From NCBI GenBank assembly GCA_002495025.1, contig DADP01000035.1, forward strand, positions 20,239 through 56,858: a stretch of DNA of 36,620 bases. Reading direction: 5' to 3'. The position numbers and the translations under genes are program-made. This DNA comes from Desulfurococcaceae archaeon UBA285. Lineage in GTDB: Archaea; Thermoproteota; Thermoprotei_A; Sulfolobales; Desulfurococcaceae. The notes below the pieces were generated by a model, which was given only the letters and a program-made list of their open reading frames with translations, ran no database searches and was not told where the DNA came from. Shown here piece by piece: positions 1-9,545 of the stretch. How positions within the stretch are numbered: the stretch's first letter is position 1; the number at the start of each line of letters is the position of its first letter.

Positions 1-1974
1 CCTGTTTGCTGGAGGTGTAAAACACCAGTTATACTACGAGCTACCAGGCAATGGATAATAAAAGTTTCAAAAATCAAAGATGAATTAAAGAAAGAAGCTT
101 CCAAAGTCAACTGGATTCCAGAATGGGCTCTTACAAGACTCATGAATATACTAGATAACATACAAGACTGGGTTATCTCGAGACAGAGGTATTGGGGTAC
201 ACCTCTACCAATATGGCTGTGTCCCAATGGACACAGAGTAGTTGTTGGAAGCATAGAAGAACTATACAAGTATTCCGGAGTAATACCAGTAGATTTACAT
301 AGACCATGGATAGACAATATTACATTTAAATGCCCTGTCTGCGGTCTGGAAATGCGCCGTGTACCAGATGTAGCAGATGTGTGGATGGATAGTGGTGTGT
401 CTTTCTACGCCTCTATAGGACACCCAGAAAAGAAGGGTGGTTTTACTCCAACAGACTTCATAGTAGAAGGACACGACCAGATCAGAGGGTGGTTCTTCTC
501 ACTACTCAGATCAGGAGTACTAGCATTTGGTTCAACCCCCTATAAAACAGTATTAGTTCACGGATTTATGCTAGACGAGCAAGGTAGAGAAATGCATAAA
601 AGTCTAGGTAACTACGTTGGAACAGATGAAGCAATAAGTAGAATTGGAAGAGACCCACTTAGATTCTGGCTACTAGGAAACACTATATGGGAGGATGTAA
701 AGTTTTCATGGAGGGAGCTAGAAGAAGCTAGAAGAGACCTCTCAATACTCTGGAATATCTCAGTATTCGCTAAGACATACATGGATCTAGATGCATACAA
801 TCCACGATTAGACCCCTTAAAGAAATACAGAGATCAATTGAAAATAGAAGACAAGTGGATATTGAGTAGAGTAAACAACCTAGTTAGAAAAGTAGATGAA
901 GCAATGGAGAAATACGATATTCCAACAGCGACGAGAATGATAAGAGAGTTTATAATTGAAGACCTAAGCCACTGGTACATCAGGCTAATAAGACCCAGAG
1001 TATGGATCGAGGAAAACACTCCAGAGAAAATAACAGCTTATGCAACACTATTCTACATACTAGATAGAATACTGAGACTACTAGCACCAATAACGCCATT
1101 TATAACAGAATACATTTACCAAGCACTACTTAGAAACTACTATGGAGTTGAATCAATACACCTCCTCGACTACCCAAGTGTAGAAAGAGAATACATTGAT
1201 GAAAAACTAGAAGAATACATGGAGATCGCCAGAGACATCTTTAAAGCAGCTTCAAGTGCAAGAATGAAAGCCGGCCTCAAACTAAGACAGCCAGTTAGAA
1301 GACTAATAGTCTACACTGACAACCCCGAGGTAAAAGAAGCTATTAGTAAACTCGTAGATGTATTAAAATTCTCTTGTAACGCTAAATACATTGAGGTATT
1401 AGAAGCCCGTGAACTAGCAGAAATCACAAAGTACAATGTAAAACCAAAATACAAGGTATTGGGACCCAAATACAAGTCTATAGTTAAAAAACTAGTAGTA
1501 TACATTGAGGAGAACTCTGACACTATTGCACGAGACATTATGAGTAAAGGCGAATACAAGACAGTAATTGACGGTGTAGAAGTAGTATTAGTAAACGAAG
1601 ACGTTGAAATCACTCCTTATTATGTAGAGGGCTTCCTCGTAGAAGACTTCAAATATGGTGTTGTAGCACTAGATACAAGGTTAACAATAGAAGAACAAGC
1701 AGAGGGACTAGCTAGAGATATAATTAGACGAGTACAAGTTATGAGGAAGAAACTAGATCTCCCGCTAACAGAAAAAATAAAAACCGTGATAGTTGCACCA
1801 CAAGACAAACAAGAACTAATACTATTAAAGAAAGAATACATAGCAAATGAAACACGATCAGTAGAACTACTAGTTACAAGTAGTAGAGATGAAATCAAAG
1901 ACTTCGATGGACTAGTTGAAGAATGGGATATAGACGACGAAATATACATTATTGGAATTAAACAAGTAGAATAG
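1..1974 (+). CDS. ileS: Isoleucyl-tRNA synthetase, 5'-truncated by the window edge
   Basis: Charges tRNA-Ile with isoleucine in the cytoplasm. The frame is already open at base 1, so the N-terminal part (HIGH motif and most of the editing domain) lies outside the window; about 657 codons remain. Visible class Ia landmarks are WVISRQRYWGTPLPIW just after the editing domain, a CPVCG zinc-type knuckle, WMDSGVSF, the region DQIRGWFFS, and the anticodon-binding helical domain with a conserved C-terminal tail. The KMSKS loop reads EMHKSLGN (bases about 589-612), so the second and third positions differ from the textbook KMSKS. It is followed after 8 bases by cdd on the same strand. IleRS is preferred over ValRS because of the RPWID/DVWMDSG arrangement and the C-terminal extension; confidence is high. 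Confidence 0.93.
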   Translation, partial: PVCWRCKTPVILRATRQWIIKVSKIKDELKKEASKVNWIPEWALTRLMNILDNIQDWVISRQRYWGTPLPIWLCPNGHRVVVGSIEELYKYSGVIPVDLHRPWIDNITFKCPVCGLEMRRVPDVADVWMDSGVSFYASIGHPEKKGGFTPTDFIVEGHDQIRGWFFSLLRSGVLAFGSTPYKTVLVHGFMLDEQGREMHKSLGNYVGTDEAISRIGRDPLRFWLLGNTIWEDVKFSWRELEEARRDLSILWNISVFAKTYMDLDAYNPRLDPLKKYRDQLKIEDKWILSRVNNLVRKVDEAMEKYDIPTATRMIREFIIEDLSHWYIRLIRPRVWIEENTPEKITAYATLFYILDRILRLLAPITPFITEYIYQALLRNYYGVESIHLLDYPSVEREYIDEKLEEYMEIARDIFKAASSARMKAGLKLRQPVRRLIVYTDNPEVKEAISKLVDVLKFSCNAKYIEVLEARELAEITKYNVKPKYKVLGPKYKSIVKKLVVYIEENSDTIARDIMSKGEYKTVIDGVEVVLVNEDVEITPYYVEGFLVEDFKYGVVALDTRLTIEEQAEGLARDIIRRVQVMRKKLDLPLTEKIKTVIVAPQDKQELILLKKEYIANETRSVELLVTSSRDEIKDFDGLVEEWDIDDEIYIIGIKQVE

Positions 1975-1982
1975 GGATAAGA

Positions 1983-2396
1983 ATGCAGGAGTTAAATAAA
2001 GAAACACTTTTTAAACTAGTTGAAGAAGCATCAAAAGTATTAAAGAATAGTTATGCACCATATAGTAACATTCATGTTGCATCAGCAGTACTAACAGATA
2101 CAGGTAGAGTGTATCTGGGAGTAAACGTTGAAAACGCTAGTTATGGATTAACAATATGCGCTGAGAGAACAGCTATTACGGCAATGATTACTGGTGGAGA
2201 CCGTAAACCCATAGCAGTCGCGGTGGTTACAGATCTCGAGGAACCCATACCACCCTGTGGAGCATGTAGACAAGTAATAGCTGAATTCAACCCTGAGGCA
2301 ACAATAATAATGTATAGTGTGAAAACAGGGAAATACGTTGTTAAAAACCTCAGAGAACTCCTACCAAACCCGTTTCAATTGGAAAAACAACTCTGA
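1983..2396 (+). CDS. cdd: Cytidine deaminase
   Basis: Zinc-dependent deamination of cytidine/deoxycytidine to uridine/deoxyuridine in pyrimidine salvage. The 137-residue length is normal for the homotetrameric family. The zinc site is complete: C59-A-E61 (catalytic glutamate, in CAERTAI) and PC92GAC95RQ. The substrate-binding NVENASYG motif lies at about residues 48-55. ATG at 1983 lies 8 bases after the ileS stop, with GGGAT as a weak ribosome binding site, so it is probably read on the ileS transcript. It converges on rad50 with only 10 bases between the stop codons; a short T run there can act as a terminator in either direction. Confidence 0.93.
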   Translation: MQELNKETLFKLVEEASKVLKNSYAPYSNIHVASAVLTDTGRVYLGVNVENASYGLTICAERTAITAMITGGDRKPIAVAVVTDLEEPIPPCGACRQVIAEFNPEATIIMYSVKTGKYVVKNLRELLPNPFQLEKQL

Positions 2397-2406
2397 AAAC
2401 TAGTTT

Positions 2407-4773
2407 TTAAAAGGGTAGTGTAGTAGGCTTTATAAAACCACTCAACAATGCTTTTTCAACGAATTCCCTATAAGCCTGACTTGTATGAGTGCACTCTCCA
2501 TCTCTGTATTCAATAATTGTTTTGTGTTCTATTGGGTCAAGTGAGAGTTTTAATCTACAATCTCCTGCATCTATTAATTCTCTGTCGTGTGTAACAACGA
2601 GTACTTGTCCATTTCTTCCACTAGCTTCTTTCAAAACACTTCTCAATCTATTTACGATTTCCCTACTAAAACCAGTTGTTGGCTCGTCTAGTATTAATAC
2701 AGCTCTTCTAAGTGATTGAGAATACGTTCTGACAATCATGTTCAATGCGAGTCTATATGCGAGGCTGACGGCAATACTCTGTCCTCCACTTAGCGATGAA
2801 ACACTGTATGTTGTACCGCCAATCCTTATTTTTGGTTGAACTCCAAAATCATCTGTTACTACTACTTCAACTGGCTGGTCTCCAACGAGTTTCGAGAGGA
2901 AGTTGTAGAAGTATGTTCTAAACTCGTCTACAAGTATTTTCATAACTGTTTTCTCGACGTCGTCTACAATACTCTGAATTGCTTCGAGTTTTCCTTTTAA
3001 CTCCTCGTATTTCTTCTTTTCTCTTTCTAGTTCTTGGATTTCACGGTTAATTCTCTCAATTTCATTTATTTCTTTCTCAATGTTTTTAATAGCTTGCTCC
3101 ACGCTTCCTATTTCTCTATCTATATCTCTGAGTTTTGAATACAATTGTTTAATTGTGGATTCTAGGTTGACCCGTTCTTCTTCATACTTCTTGATTTGTT
3201 CTTCGAGGCTGTGTATTTCTTCCTCGACCTGCTTAATATTTATTTTTAATAGTTCTTCGAGGATTCGGTTTCTCTGTTTTAATAGTAGGTCTATACGCGT
3301 CTGTTTGCTTGTTAGTATTCTGGCTTCTTCGTCTATTCTACTTATTTCTCTCATTATGTTTTGTCTTTCACGTACAACTTGTTCTCTCTCTCCTAGTAGT
3401 TTTCTTGCTTCTTCTTTAACAATCAATAGAGTGCTTTGTATTTCTCTTATTTGCTTCTCCATTTCTTCTATTTCGTTGTTTATACTCTCTATATTTCTCT
3501 CTATTTCTTCTAGGAGTTTTCTTCCATGTTCATGTGGAATTCTCTGTCCACAAACAGGACATATACCCTCTTCGATCAACTTGTTTACTCGGTTTCTCTC
3601 GTTTAAGAGTTTATCTCTTTCTTTCTTCTTTGCATTTACTCCTTCTTCAATTTTTGTTTTTCTAACTAGGATTTCAGATAATTGATTGTTTTTCTCTTCT
3701 ATTTTCTTTACTATTTCCTCTTCTTTTTTCTCTACTTCGAGTAGTTTATTGTTCAACTCTTTCTTTTTCTCTTCTAGTTGCTGTAGTCTGGTGTTTAACT
3801 GGTTGATTAATTCTTCGAGGCTGGCTTGTGTTTCATACTCGTTTAGTAGTAGTTGGAGTTCTTTCTCGGTTTTTACTAGTTCGCTGTTTTTCTCTTCGTA
3901 CGTCTTCTTCACAGTTGATAACTCGTTTTTCCTTTTCTCGACTAGTCTTATTTGATTGATTACTTCTTCGCGCTTCTTCTCTATTGTTTTTAATTCTTGT
4001 TCTATTCTATCTCTTTCTCTCTTCAATTCGTCGAGGACTTTTTGTTTTTCTTCTCTATCTCTCAATAACTGTTCTTTGTTTCTACCTCGTAGTATTCTAC
4101 GCATGCTTTCAAGTTCTCTCTCTAATCCCTGTATTTTTTCTCTTCTGAGTTTATCGAGGAGTGTACTGGTATTTGTTTTAAATAACTTGTATTTATCTAG
4201 TCCAAGCGCCCTCTCTATTATCTCTATTCTCCTGTCTTTATCTAGTGTTAGTACTTCTTGGACGTTGAATTGCGGTATATAGATTGCCGTAGTGAAAACT
4301 AGTGGTGTAGCACGCTCTTTCTTTTTCTCTCTTATTCCAAGAATGCTCAGTATGTAGTCATCTAGTTCACTACGAGATGTAAATAGCTTCTTGCCGACTG
4401 GTTTAACCACATCGTTTTCAATTACAGCTTCTTCTACCACGCCAACAGTAGCATCGTAGCTATTGCCCTTCTTTTCTATTCTCCTCTCAATAATGTATAG
4501 TTTATCTCTACCTATTTGAACTAGGAGTTTTACACGCCCCCAGCTACTATCAACTCTTAAAAGATCTGCTCCTTTAGGCTGTTTATAAGCGTCGAAAACA
4601 CCACTTGAACCGGTTCCACTGAGACCAAGTAGTGCGAATTCAATTGCCATTAGTAAACTAGTTTTTCCACTGCCTATTTCACCGTGTATTACTGTAATTC
4701 CTCTTGGCGGGAAAACTACTACTGTTTTCTTGTAGCTTCTAATGTTTTCTAAGTATACTCCCAGTATTTTCAC
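2407..4773 (-). CDS. rad50: Rad50 DNA double-strand break repair ATPase
   Basis: SMC-like ATPase that works with Mre11 to tether and process DNA ends. Order along 788 residues: Walker A GEIGSGKT (31-38), Q-loop YIPQFN (165-170), a long coiled coil, zinc hook CPVCG (405-409) with a second coiled coil behind it, ABC signature SLSGGQS (660-666), Walker B AVLILDEP (691-698) and THD switch histidine (728-730). The coil arms are about 190 residues each, so the protein is somewhat shorter than the 850-880 residues common in archaea. The start is GTG at 4773, with GAGGG a few bases upstream. Only 11 bases separate it from the herA stop, so the two are cotranscribed. Last gene of the mre11-nurA-herA-rad50 cluster. 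Confidence 0.96.
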   Translation of the reverse strand: MKILGVYLENIRSYKKTVVVFPPRGITVIHGEIGSGKTSLLMAIEFALLGLSGTGSSGVFDAYKQPKGADLLRVDSSWGRVKLLVQIGRDKLYIIERRIEKKGNSYDATVGVVEEAVIENDVVKPVGKKLFTSRSELDDYILSILGIREKKKERATPLVFTTAIYIPQFNVQEVLTLDKDRRIEIIERALGLDKYKLFKTNTSTLLDKLRREKIQGLERELESMRRILRGRNKEQLLRDREEKQKVLDELKRERDRIEQELKTIEKKREEVINQIRLVEKRKNELSTVKKTYEEKNSELVKTEKELQLLLNEYETQASLEELINQLNTRLQQLEEKKKELNNKLLEVEKKEEEIVKKIEEKNNQLSEILVRKTKIEEGVNAKKKERDKLLNERNRVNKLIEEGICPVCGQRIPHEHGRKLLEEIERNIESINNEIEEMEKQIREIQSTLLIVKEEARKLLGEREQVVRERQNIMREISRIDEEARILTSKQTRIDLLLKQRNRILEELLKINIKQVEEEIHSLEEQIKKYEEERVNLESTIKQLYSKLRDIDREIGSVEQAIKNIEKEINEIERINREIQELEREKKKYEELKGKLEAIQSIVDDVEKTVMKILVDEFRTYFYNFLSKLVGDQPVEVVVTDDFGVQPKIRIGGTTYSVSSLSGGQSIAVSLAYRLALNMIVRTYSQSLRRAVLILDEPTTGFSREIVNRLRSVLKEASGRNGQVLVVTHDRELIDAGDCRLKLSLDPIEHKTIIEYRDGECTHTSQAYREFVEKALLSGFIKPTTLPF

Positions 4774-4784
4774 GTAGACGCCCT

Positions 4785-6818
4785 CTACTCTTCTCCGTCT
4801 TCTATGAGTTCTCTTGGAACTTTAAAACCTCTATTTTCATTTTCAACTTTCTCGTAGACTTGTTTTACGAGGTCAAACCATCCCGGTATATATGCTGGAA
4901 TCGGTTCTTTTATCGGGAGGTCTGGCGAGTAGATAAAGCATTCTCTATCACCCAGGTATGGAAGTGTTTCTACTGGTATCCCTATATCGTTGAAGAAAGC
5001 TAGGTCAGAACTACTCCTCGTCCTCAATACTACTAGAGTGTTAAAGTTTGCTAGTAGCTGCTTCTCGATCATTGTAGCTAGTTGTGTTATTGCAACCAGG
5101 CCAATTCTAAACTTTCTACCCTCTCTTGCAACCCTAGCGAATGGATTAAACGGAGAATTAACTCTCTCGGGGCTTAGATATAGTGGTGCTTCTTCTGATA
5201 CAATAGCTACAACTGGTTTACTCTGTGATTCTTCTACTCCACTACTAAGTCTCTTTTCAAACAGTCTACGAGTCACAGTTAGTGAAACCAGATCTGCTTG
5301 TGCCGGGGGCAGTTGCGATACATCTAGTATTACAATATCGCCACGGTCAACACTATCAACTATTTCAGATAATTCAATACCGTCTTCTACCTCTAGACTA
5401 ATTGTTTTCTCTTGGCATATACCCCTCCATGGATATTTTGCTTGTGATGGACTACCATGAGTTTGCTCAATTGCCCCTATAATAGCTTCGAGTAGACATG
5501 CTAACTGCTCGGGGTTTTTGAGTGTTGGAGATACCTTGATCACGCTCATTGAATCATCAAGTACAACTATTCGTCTTCCATTAACAGTTTTCAGCCTAGT
5601 AGTCCAGTTCATTACATTCAATACTAGTCTTCTAAGCATTCTAGCGGTTTTAGCATCTACACCCCTATCAAGTAGGAGTTTGTGTAGTCCAGACTTCTTA
5701 TCTCTTGGTAATCCAACACCCTCGTATTTTACCAAGTTCTCTACGAGGAGGGGTATTAAGGCAAGCATGTTTCCAGTTGCTTCCTCGGCATTCTCTCCTG
5801 TAATTAACTCGTCGATATTTTCTATTTTTACTTGTTCTTTCTTTGTTATCTGGCCGTGTTTATTCTCTACTGGTTCTTCTAATGCCTTTAGTAATTCAAT
5901 TATAGTGTTTATGAATTCCTCGGCTACTCCTACTCTATCTCCTACTTCTTCGAGAGCTGCGAAGTCGGCGAATGATATACTTCTAGCTGCTATTGCTCCC
6001 TGGTATGTGTCGAGTAGTCCGGGGATGTTTGCTGAATTGGTACTCCTTAGTGTTTTAATAGTGAATTTATATGAGCGGATCATTGAGCTGTTAAGTAATG
6101 GATTAGTTTTAACAGCGTCTACTAAGAGGCCAGAGAACTCGTTTTTAACGTATCCCTCGGGTGGCATGTACTCGCCGTGTCTATCTATTACTAGCCAGCC
6201 AATTCTACTATTTGATTCCAATGCATACTTTATCAGCCACCCCTTTAAACCAGTTGTCTTACCAGAACCAGTCTGTCCAGTTATCAAAACATGTTTAGCT
6301 AGCATTCTATCCAAGTCTACTTTGAAGACGGCATTTATAAAGTGTCTTTCTTGCTCGTCAGATCTACTGTGTGCTATACCAGACCTTAAAACGAATAATC
6401 CAACGGGGTTTTTGCTATCTGGTCTAGCACTGTACTTACTGATATATCCAATTATATCTTCCGAGTATCTATCTCCACTTTTCACTAGGTATACTGGTAG
6501 CCCTATTTTAGGTGGTCGTGAGGCCTTTGTAACTTCTACTTCTCCATTACTAATGTATTTTATTTCTAGAAAGAGCCTTGCCTTAGCATATGAACTAGAC
6601 TCTAGTAGTGTTGATAACGAGGTAGGAGCTAGTTTTGATATGTGGCTAGGGCCTGAACCACTCATTCCAACTACTTCCATTACAATAGTCCTCTTTGACC
6701 CATCTGGGCCGACAATGTGTGTATATAGTAGATCTCCAAATGAGGGATAATACTCTTTACTAATAGCTACGACTACCTTCTCGTTTTCCCATCCAGCTAC
6801 AGAGCCTATTTCACTCAA
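4785..6818 (-). CDS. herA: HerA bipolar DNA helicase/translocase
   Basis: FtsK/HerA-family hexameric ATPase that drives NurA nuclease in end resection. Residues 1-165 form the N-terminal HAS beta-barrel region; Walker A is GQTGSGKT (181-188), followed by IDRHGEY (211-217), which is typical of HerA; the Walker B strand is VVAIVSEEA (537-545); AREGRKFRIGLVAITQ (564-579) carries the expected arginine/sensor region. At 677 residues it is longer than the about 500-residue Sulfolobus enzyme; the extra length is mainly between residues 230 and 500. The usual EEAH after Walker B reads EEAP here. The start is TTG at 6818, preceded by GAGGGGG. The stop lies 11 bases before rad50. It has its own TATA candidate in the 38-base gap to nurA. 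Confidence 0.94.
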   Translation of the reverse strand: MSEIGSVAGWENEKVVVAISKEYYPSFGDLLYTHIVGPDGSKRTIVMEVVGMSGSGPSHISKLAPTSLSTLLESSSYAKARLFLEIKYISNGEVEVTKASRPPKIGLPVYLVKSGDRYSEDIIGYISKYSARPDSKNPVGLFVLRSGIAHSRSDEQERHFINAVFKVDLDRMLAKHVLITGQTGSGKTTGLKGWLIKYALESNSRIGWLVIDRHGEYMPPEGYVKNEFSGLLVDAVKTNPLLNSSMIRSYKFTIKTLRSTNSANIPGLLDTYQGAIAARSISFADFAALEEVGDRVGVAEEFINTIIELLKALEEPVENKHGQITKKEQVKIENIDELITGENAEEATGNMLALIPLLVENLVKYEGVGLPRDKKSGLHKLLLDRGVDAKTARMLRRLVLNVMNWTTRLKTVNGRRIVVLDDSMSVIKVSPTLKNPEQLACLLEAIIGAIEQTHGSPSQAKYPWRGICQEKTISLEVEDGIELSEIVDSVDRGDIVILDVSQLPPAQADLVSLTVTRRLFEKRLSSGVEESQSKPVVAIVSEEAPLYLSPERVNSPFNPFARVAREGRKFRIGLVAITQLATMIEKQLLANFNTLVVLRTRSSSDLAFFNDIGIPVETLPYLGDRECFIYSPDLPIKEPIPAYIPGWFDLVKQVYEKVENENRGFKVPRELIEDGEE

Positions 6819-6843
6819 TCAAACCCCCTCGATAAAGCTACTT

Positions 6844-6853
6844 GTTTAAAAAC
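6844..6853 (-). promoter_or_regulatory. TATA box candidate for herA-rad50
   Basis: On the minus strand this reads GTTTTTAAAC in the 38-base nurA-herA gap, with a second TTTTAAAC just upstream (6856-6863). The first box would place transcript starts near 6821, almost at the TTG start codon. The second would give a leader that includes GAGGGGG. This suggests herA-rad50 can be transcribed apart from mre11-nurA. Confidence 0.45.
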
Positions 6854-6856
6854 CGT

Positions 6857-8206
6857 TTAAAACTGGTATCCAAGACGCATTTTTCTAGTCAATCCAAACA
6901 GCTGTTCTAGTGGATGCCCCTCTCTGCCTATTTCTTCACGGATTACTTCTACTATCATGTCTTCTATCATGTGTGCTATTTGTGTATCAATACGTACTTT
7001 TTCATCTATTTCCATGAATCCGTATGGTGGAAGGCCCCGTATTCTACTCCGATAAGCCATTATTTCACCAATATCTACTTTAACTCTACTGCTGACTTCT
7101 TCGGCTGCATCTCCATTAGCTGTTATTTTATTTTGTTTTGAATTGTATTCAATAACTGGTTTTCTAGTATATGCTTCAAGGAATAGTATAGTATCACCAT
7201 CCGTTGTCAATGGAAATCTTGTTATCCATAAATCTCTACTTGGAGACGCGTTTCTATTGAATAATAAAATGGTTTCTTTGAGAAGAGATTTGCTATATCT
7301 AGGTTTAACTTCTCTATTTATTACTTCAACTGCTTTTTCAACCGATTCTCTTGTTGGATAGCCAAATAATCCCAGCTGACTGTCACCGTACCCTCTAAAT
7401 AAACTATAAGCTCTCGCCAATGCTGTTAATTTAGGTCTCTTTATTAATCCATAAACCCTCCTCTCTAGTTCACTTTGAATACTATCGCTTGTATACAAGC
7501 CATCTAAAACAATAGATAATACGTCGAGTATGTCGAATCCAAGTATTTTAATATTGCTTTTAATTGTAAACCACCTTGAAAGCGCTCCATCAACTACTAG
7601 TATAGAGTCCCCGGTGATTTTCAGTGTGGCTAGTCCATAAGCTATTTCTAGCAGTCCCTCTAAATACTCCATTGCATCCGAGAATAAATCATATAGTTTT
7701 CTAAGGCTTTTTTCACCGGCAACAACTTCAAGCCTCTGGTTTACGTGATTTGTTAAACGAGTTGATATGCGTTCAGCTCTTTCACTCGTAAACAACAGGT
7801 TTGAATCTGTGAGTGGAATTATTCTAATTGTAAACCATGGTTTTCCATCTTTCTCGCCCCATCTACCATACATGAAGACTATCTCGGGGAAGTCGTATTC
7901 TCCTAGTTGACCCGTATATTTGAGTTCTTTCCCTGGAGTTCTAACCACGCTTCCAAAACACACCGTGAAGAAATGTAGCACGCTTGTTTTAACACTGTGG
8001 AAGCCGGCATCTACAAATATAATGTTTTTTGATTGTTCAATTAAAGGTATAGGAGAGATACTATAGTATTCTCTAAATACTTTTTCTCTCAATTCAACAA
8101 GACTTGATTCATGTGCTTTCATGTAGTCTTCATGCATGGCTTTAACGAGTTTTCTAATTTTCTCTTTCAGCTTCCAGGATGCCTCGTCTAAACCAAGATA
8201 GCTCAT
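6857..8206 (-). CDS. nurA: NurA 5'-3' nuclease
   Basis: RNase H-fold nuclease that partners HerA and, after Mre11-Rad50 has acted, trims 5' strands to give 3' overhangs for RadA. 449 residues. The two catalytic aspartate strands are NIIFVDAGFHS (D66) and SILVVDGALSRW (D206), and the C-terminal PYGFMEIDEKVRID region matches the closing part of the family. The ATG at 8206 overlaps the mre11 stop by four bases (ATGA), so translation is coupled. Assignment rests on the two Asp strands plus position between mre11 and herA; the family is poorly conserved, but this context is diagnostic. Confidence 0.9.
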   Translation of the reverse strand: MSYLGLDEASWKLKEKIRKLVKAMHEDYMKAHESSLVELREKVFREYYSISPIPLIEQSKNIIFVDAGFHSVKTSVLHFFTVCFGSVVRTPGKELKYTGQLGEYDFPEIVFMYGRWGEKDGKPWFTIRIIPLTDSNLLFTSERAERISTRLTNHVNQRLEVVAGEKSLRKLYDLFSDAMEYLEGLLEIAYGLATLKITGDSILVVDGALSRWFTIKSNIKILGFDILDVLSIVLDGLYTSDSIQSELERRVYGLIKRPKLTALARAYSLFRGYGDSQLGLFGYPTRESVEKAVEVINREVKPRYSKSLLKETILLFNRNASPSRDLWITRFPLTTDGDTILFLEAYTRKPVIEYNSKQNKITANGDAAEEVSSRVKVDIGEIMAYRSRIRGLPPYGFMEIDEKVRIDTQIAHMIEDMIVEVIREEIGREGHPLEQLFGLTRKMRLGYQF

Positions 8207-9480
8207 TCACTACCACCTAGGAGTTCACGTATCAAGTCTTGAATGTGTTTTTCAGAGAGTTGTCCCAGGTCTTTGCCGAGGTAGTTTATAACCCACTGTA
8301 TCTTCTCGGCTGGAATATTGATTTTTTTCTTGGATACATACTCCTGTATTACTTTGAATTCGATTTCATCGATAGAGAAATCCTGTGATCCTTCTACGTC
8401 GACTCTAATATTGTCCTCAAGTGTTTTCTCAATGTTTTTCAATCCTATTCTAATGTAGACTTTTTTCTCTTTTACTTCTCTATTTAACTCATGGTTTAAT
8501 TTTGCAATGTCTTGACTTGTGAGTTTATCGCTTTCTACATCTACAAGTAGAATTGTGTATTTACCTAGTTCAATATCTAGGAGCTGTTGTTTAATCTGGT
8601 TTCTGAGTTCTTCAATTGATTTAGAATATGTTGAGTAGTAGTGTACTATAGGGGTGTTTTCTAGTTTAATGGCTTTAATTACGGGTATGTCGCTTGATAA
8701 ATCAGCCATTAATACTCTCCTATATGCTTTCTTCTTGAGCAACTCGTATGTTTCTCGGAAATCATTTACATCTATTCCTATTGGTGCACCAGGATATGCT
8801 GCTTTAGATTTGAATTCTTCTTCTTGTGGTATTGGTAGGTGTAGGTGTCCTAGTGCTATATACTTTGTATTTTCAGGTGTTCTCCTGAGGAAGTCGTCGT
8901 ATTCTAGGTATAGTGAACCATATCTCCAAGAATACCTTGATGGATCGTATCCATAGAATTTTGTTTGAATATGTGCTAAAACCACTACAATGTAATCCCT
9001 ATACTTAGATGCTTCATTGAATTTTGTAGTACCCTGTTTAAAGTATTCGACCTCCTTGTTACTACTACCTCTGAAGCCGGGTACTCCGTAAAAGACTATT
9101 TTATCGTCTTCAAAGACTAGTGGATGGAGTATTAACCAGTTCATTGCTTCATCAAAGCGTGTTAAATGTATTAATCCAACGCTGGCGAGTAGGTCTAGTA
9201 CTCCACTACCTCCTCTTGCAATGTCGTGGTTGCCATGTGAAACAACAACTCTAACTCCTTTCTCTCTGAGCTCTCTGAGTATTCTCGCTGTTTTAATTAA
9301 TATATCATAGTGTACACTGTCGTCGTCAAAGAAGTCTCCTGGTATAACTAGGTATTTAGAGTCCTGGTTTAATATTATGTTTTTTATTTCATTTAATACC
9401 TCGTAGTAGGCTTCTTCGAGTACTGTATTGTGTAGATTGCTTGGTACGAGGTGTAAGTCACTAGTGTGTATTATAATCAA
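8203..9480 (-). CDS. mre11: Mre11 DNA double-strand break repair nuclease
   Basis: Mn-dependent calcineurin-like phosphoesterase, the nuclease subunit of Mre11-Rad50. All five phosphodiesterase motifs are present in 425 residues: SDLH (D8, H10), GDFFD (D49), SHGNHD (N84, H85, D86), LAHIQ (H170) and GHLHLP (H212, H214). The C-terminal about 100 residues are helical and charged, as expected for the Rad50-binding region. The start is TTG at 9480, with GGGGGTT a few bases upstream and no ATG at a better place. First gene of the four-gene cluster, reading into nurA with an ATGA overlap. Its own TATA candidate is at 9520-9527. Confidence 0.95.
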   Translation of the reverse strand: MIIIHTSDLHLVPSNLHNTVLEEAYYEVLNEIKNIILNQDSKYLVIPGDFFDDDSVHYDILIKTARILRELREKGVRVVVSHGNHDIARGGSGVLDLLASVGLIHLTRFDEAMNWLILHPLVFEDDKIVFYGVPGFRGSSNKEVEYFKQGTTKFNEASKYRDYIVVVLAHIQTKFYGYDPSRYSWRYGSLYLEYDDFLRRTPENTKYIALGHLHLPIPQEEEFKSKAAYPGAPIGIDVNDFRETYELLKKKAYRRVLMADLSSDIPVIKAIKLENTPIVHYYSTYSKSIEELRNQIKQQLLDIELGKYTILLVDVESDKLTSQDIAKLNHELNREVKEKKVYIRIGLKNIEKTLEDNIRVDVEGSQDFSIDEIEFKVIQEYVSKKKINIPAEKIQWVINYLGKDLGQLSEKHIQDLIRELLGGSE

Positions 9481-9519
9481 TATCTAACCCCCAACCACCT
9501 AGTTATAAGGATATACTAG

Positions 9520-9527
9520 TTATAAAG
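9520..9527 (-). promoter_or_regulatory. TATA box candidate for mre11 cluster
   Basis: Minus strand CTTTATAA, 40 bases before the mre11 TTG. Standard archaeal spacing puts the transcript start near 9497, leaving a short leader that contains the GGGGG run. It lies downstream of the C/D box sRNA, so the sRNA and mre11 need not share a transcript. Confidence 0.5.
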
Positions 9528-9545
9528 TGGTATATGTTGAATAGA

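Noticed and set aside
3080..4282. Series of Ser/Phe-rich plus-strand open frames opposite the rad50 coiled coil
   Set aside because: They are shadows of the Glu/Lys-rich heptad repeats of Rad50; GAA/GAG/AAG codons read as TTC/CTC/CTT on the other strand.
5518..6750. Long plus-strand open frame of 410 codons opposite herA
   Set aside because: It mirrors the codon structure of herA, has no ribosome binding site or family motif, and is rich in Ser/Thr/Leu as antisense frames are. herA on the other strand has all its motifs.
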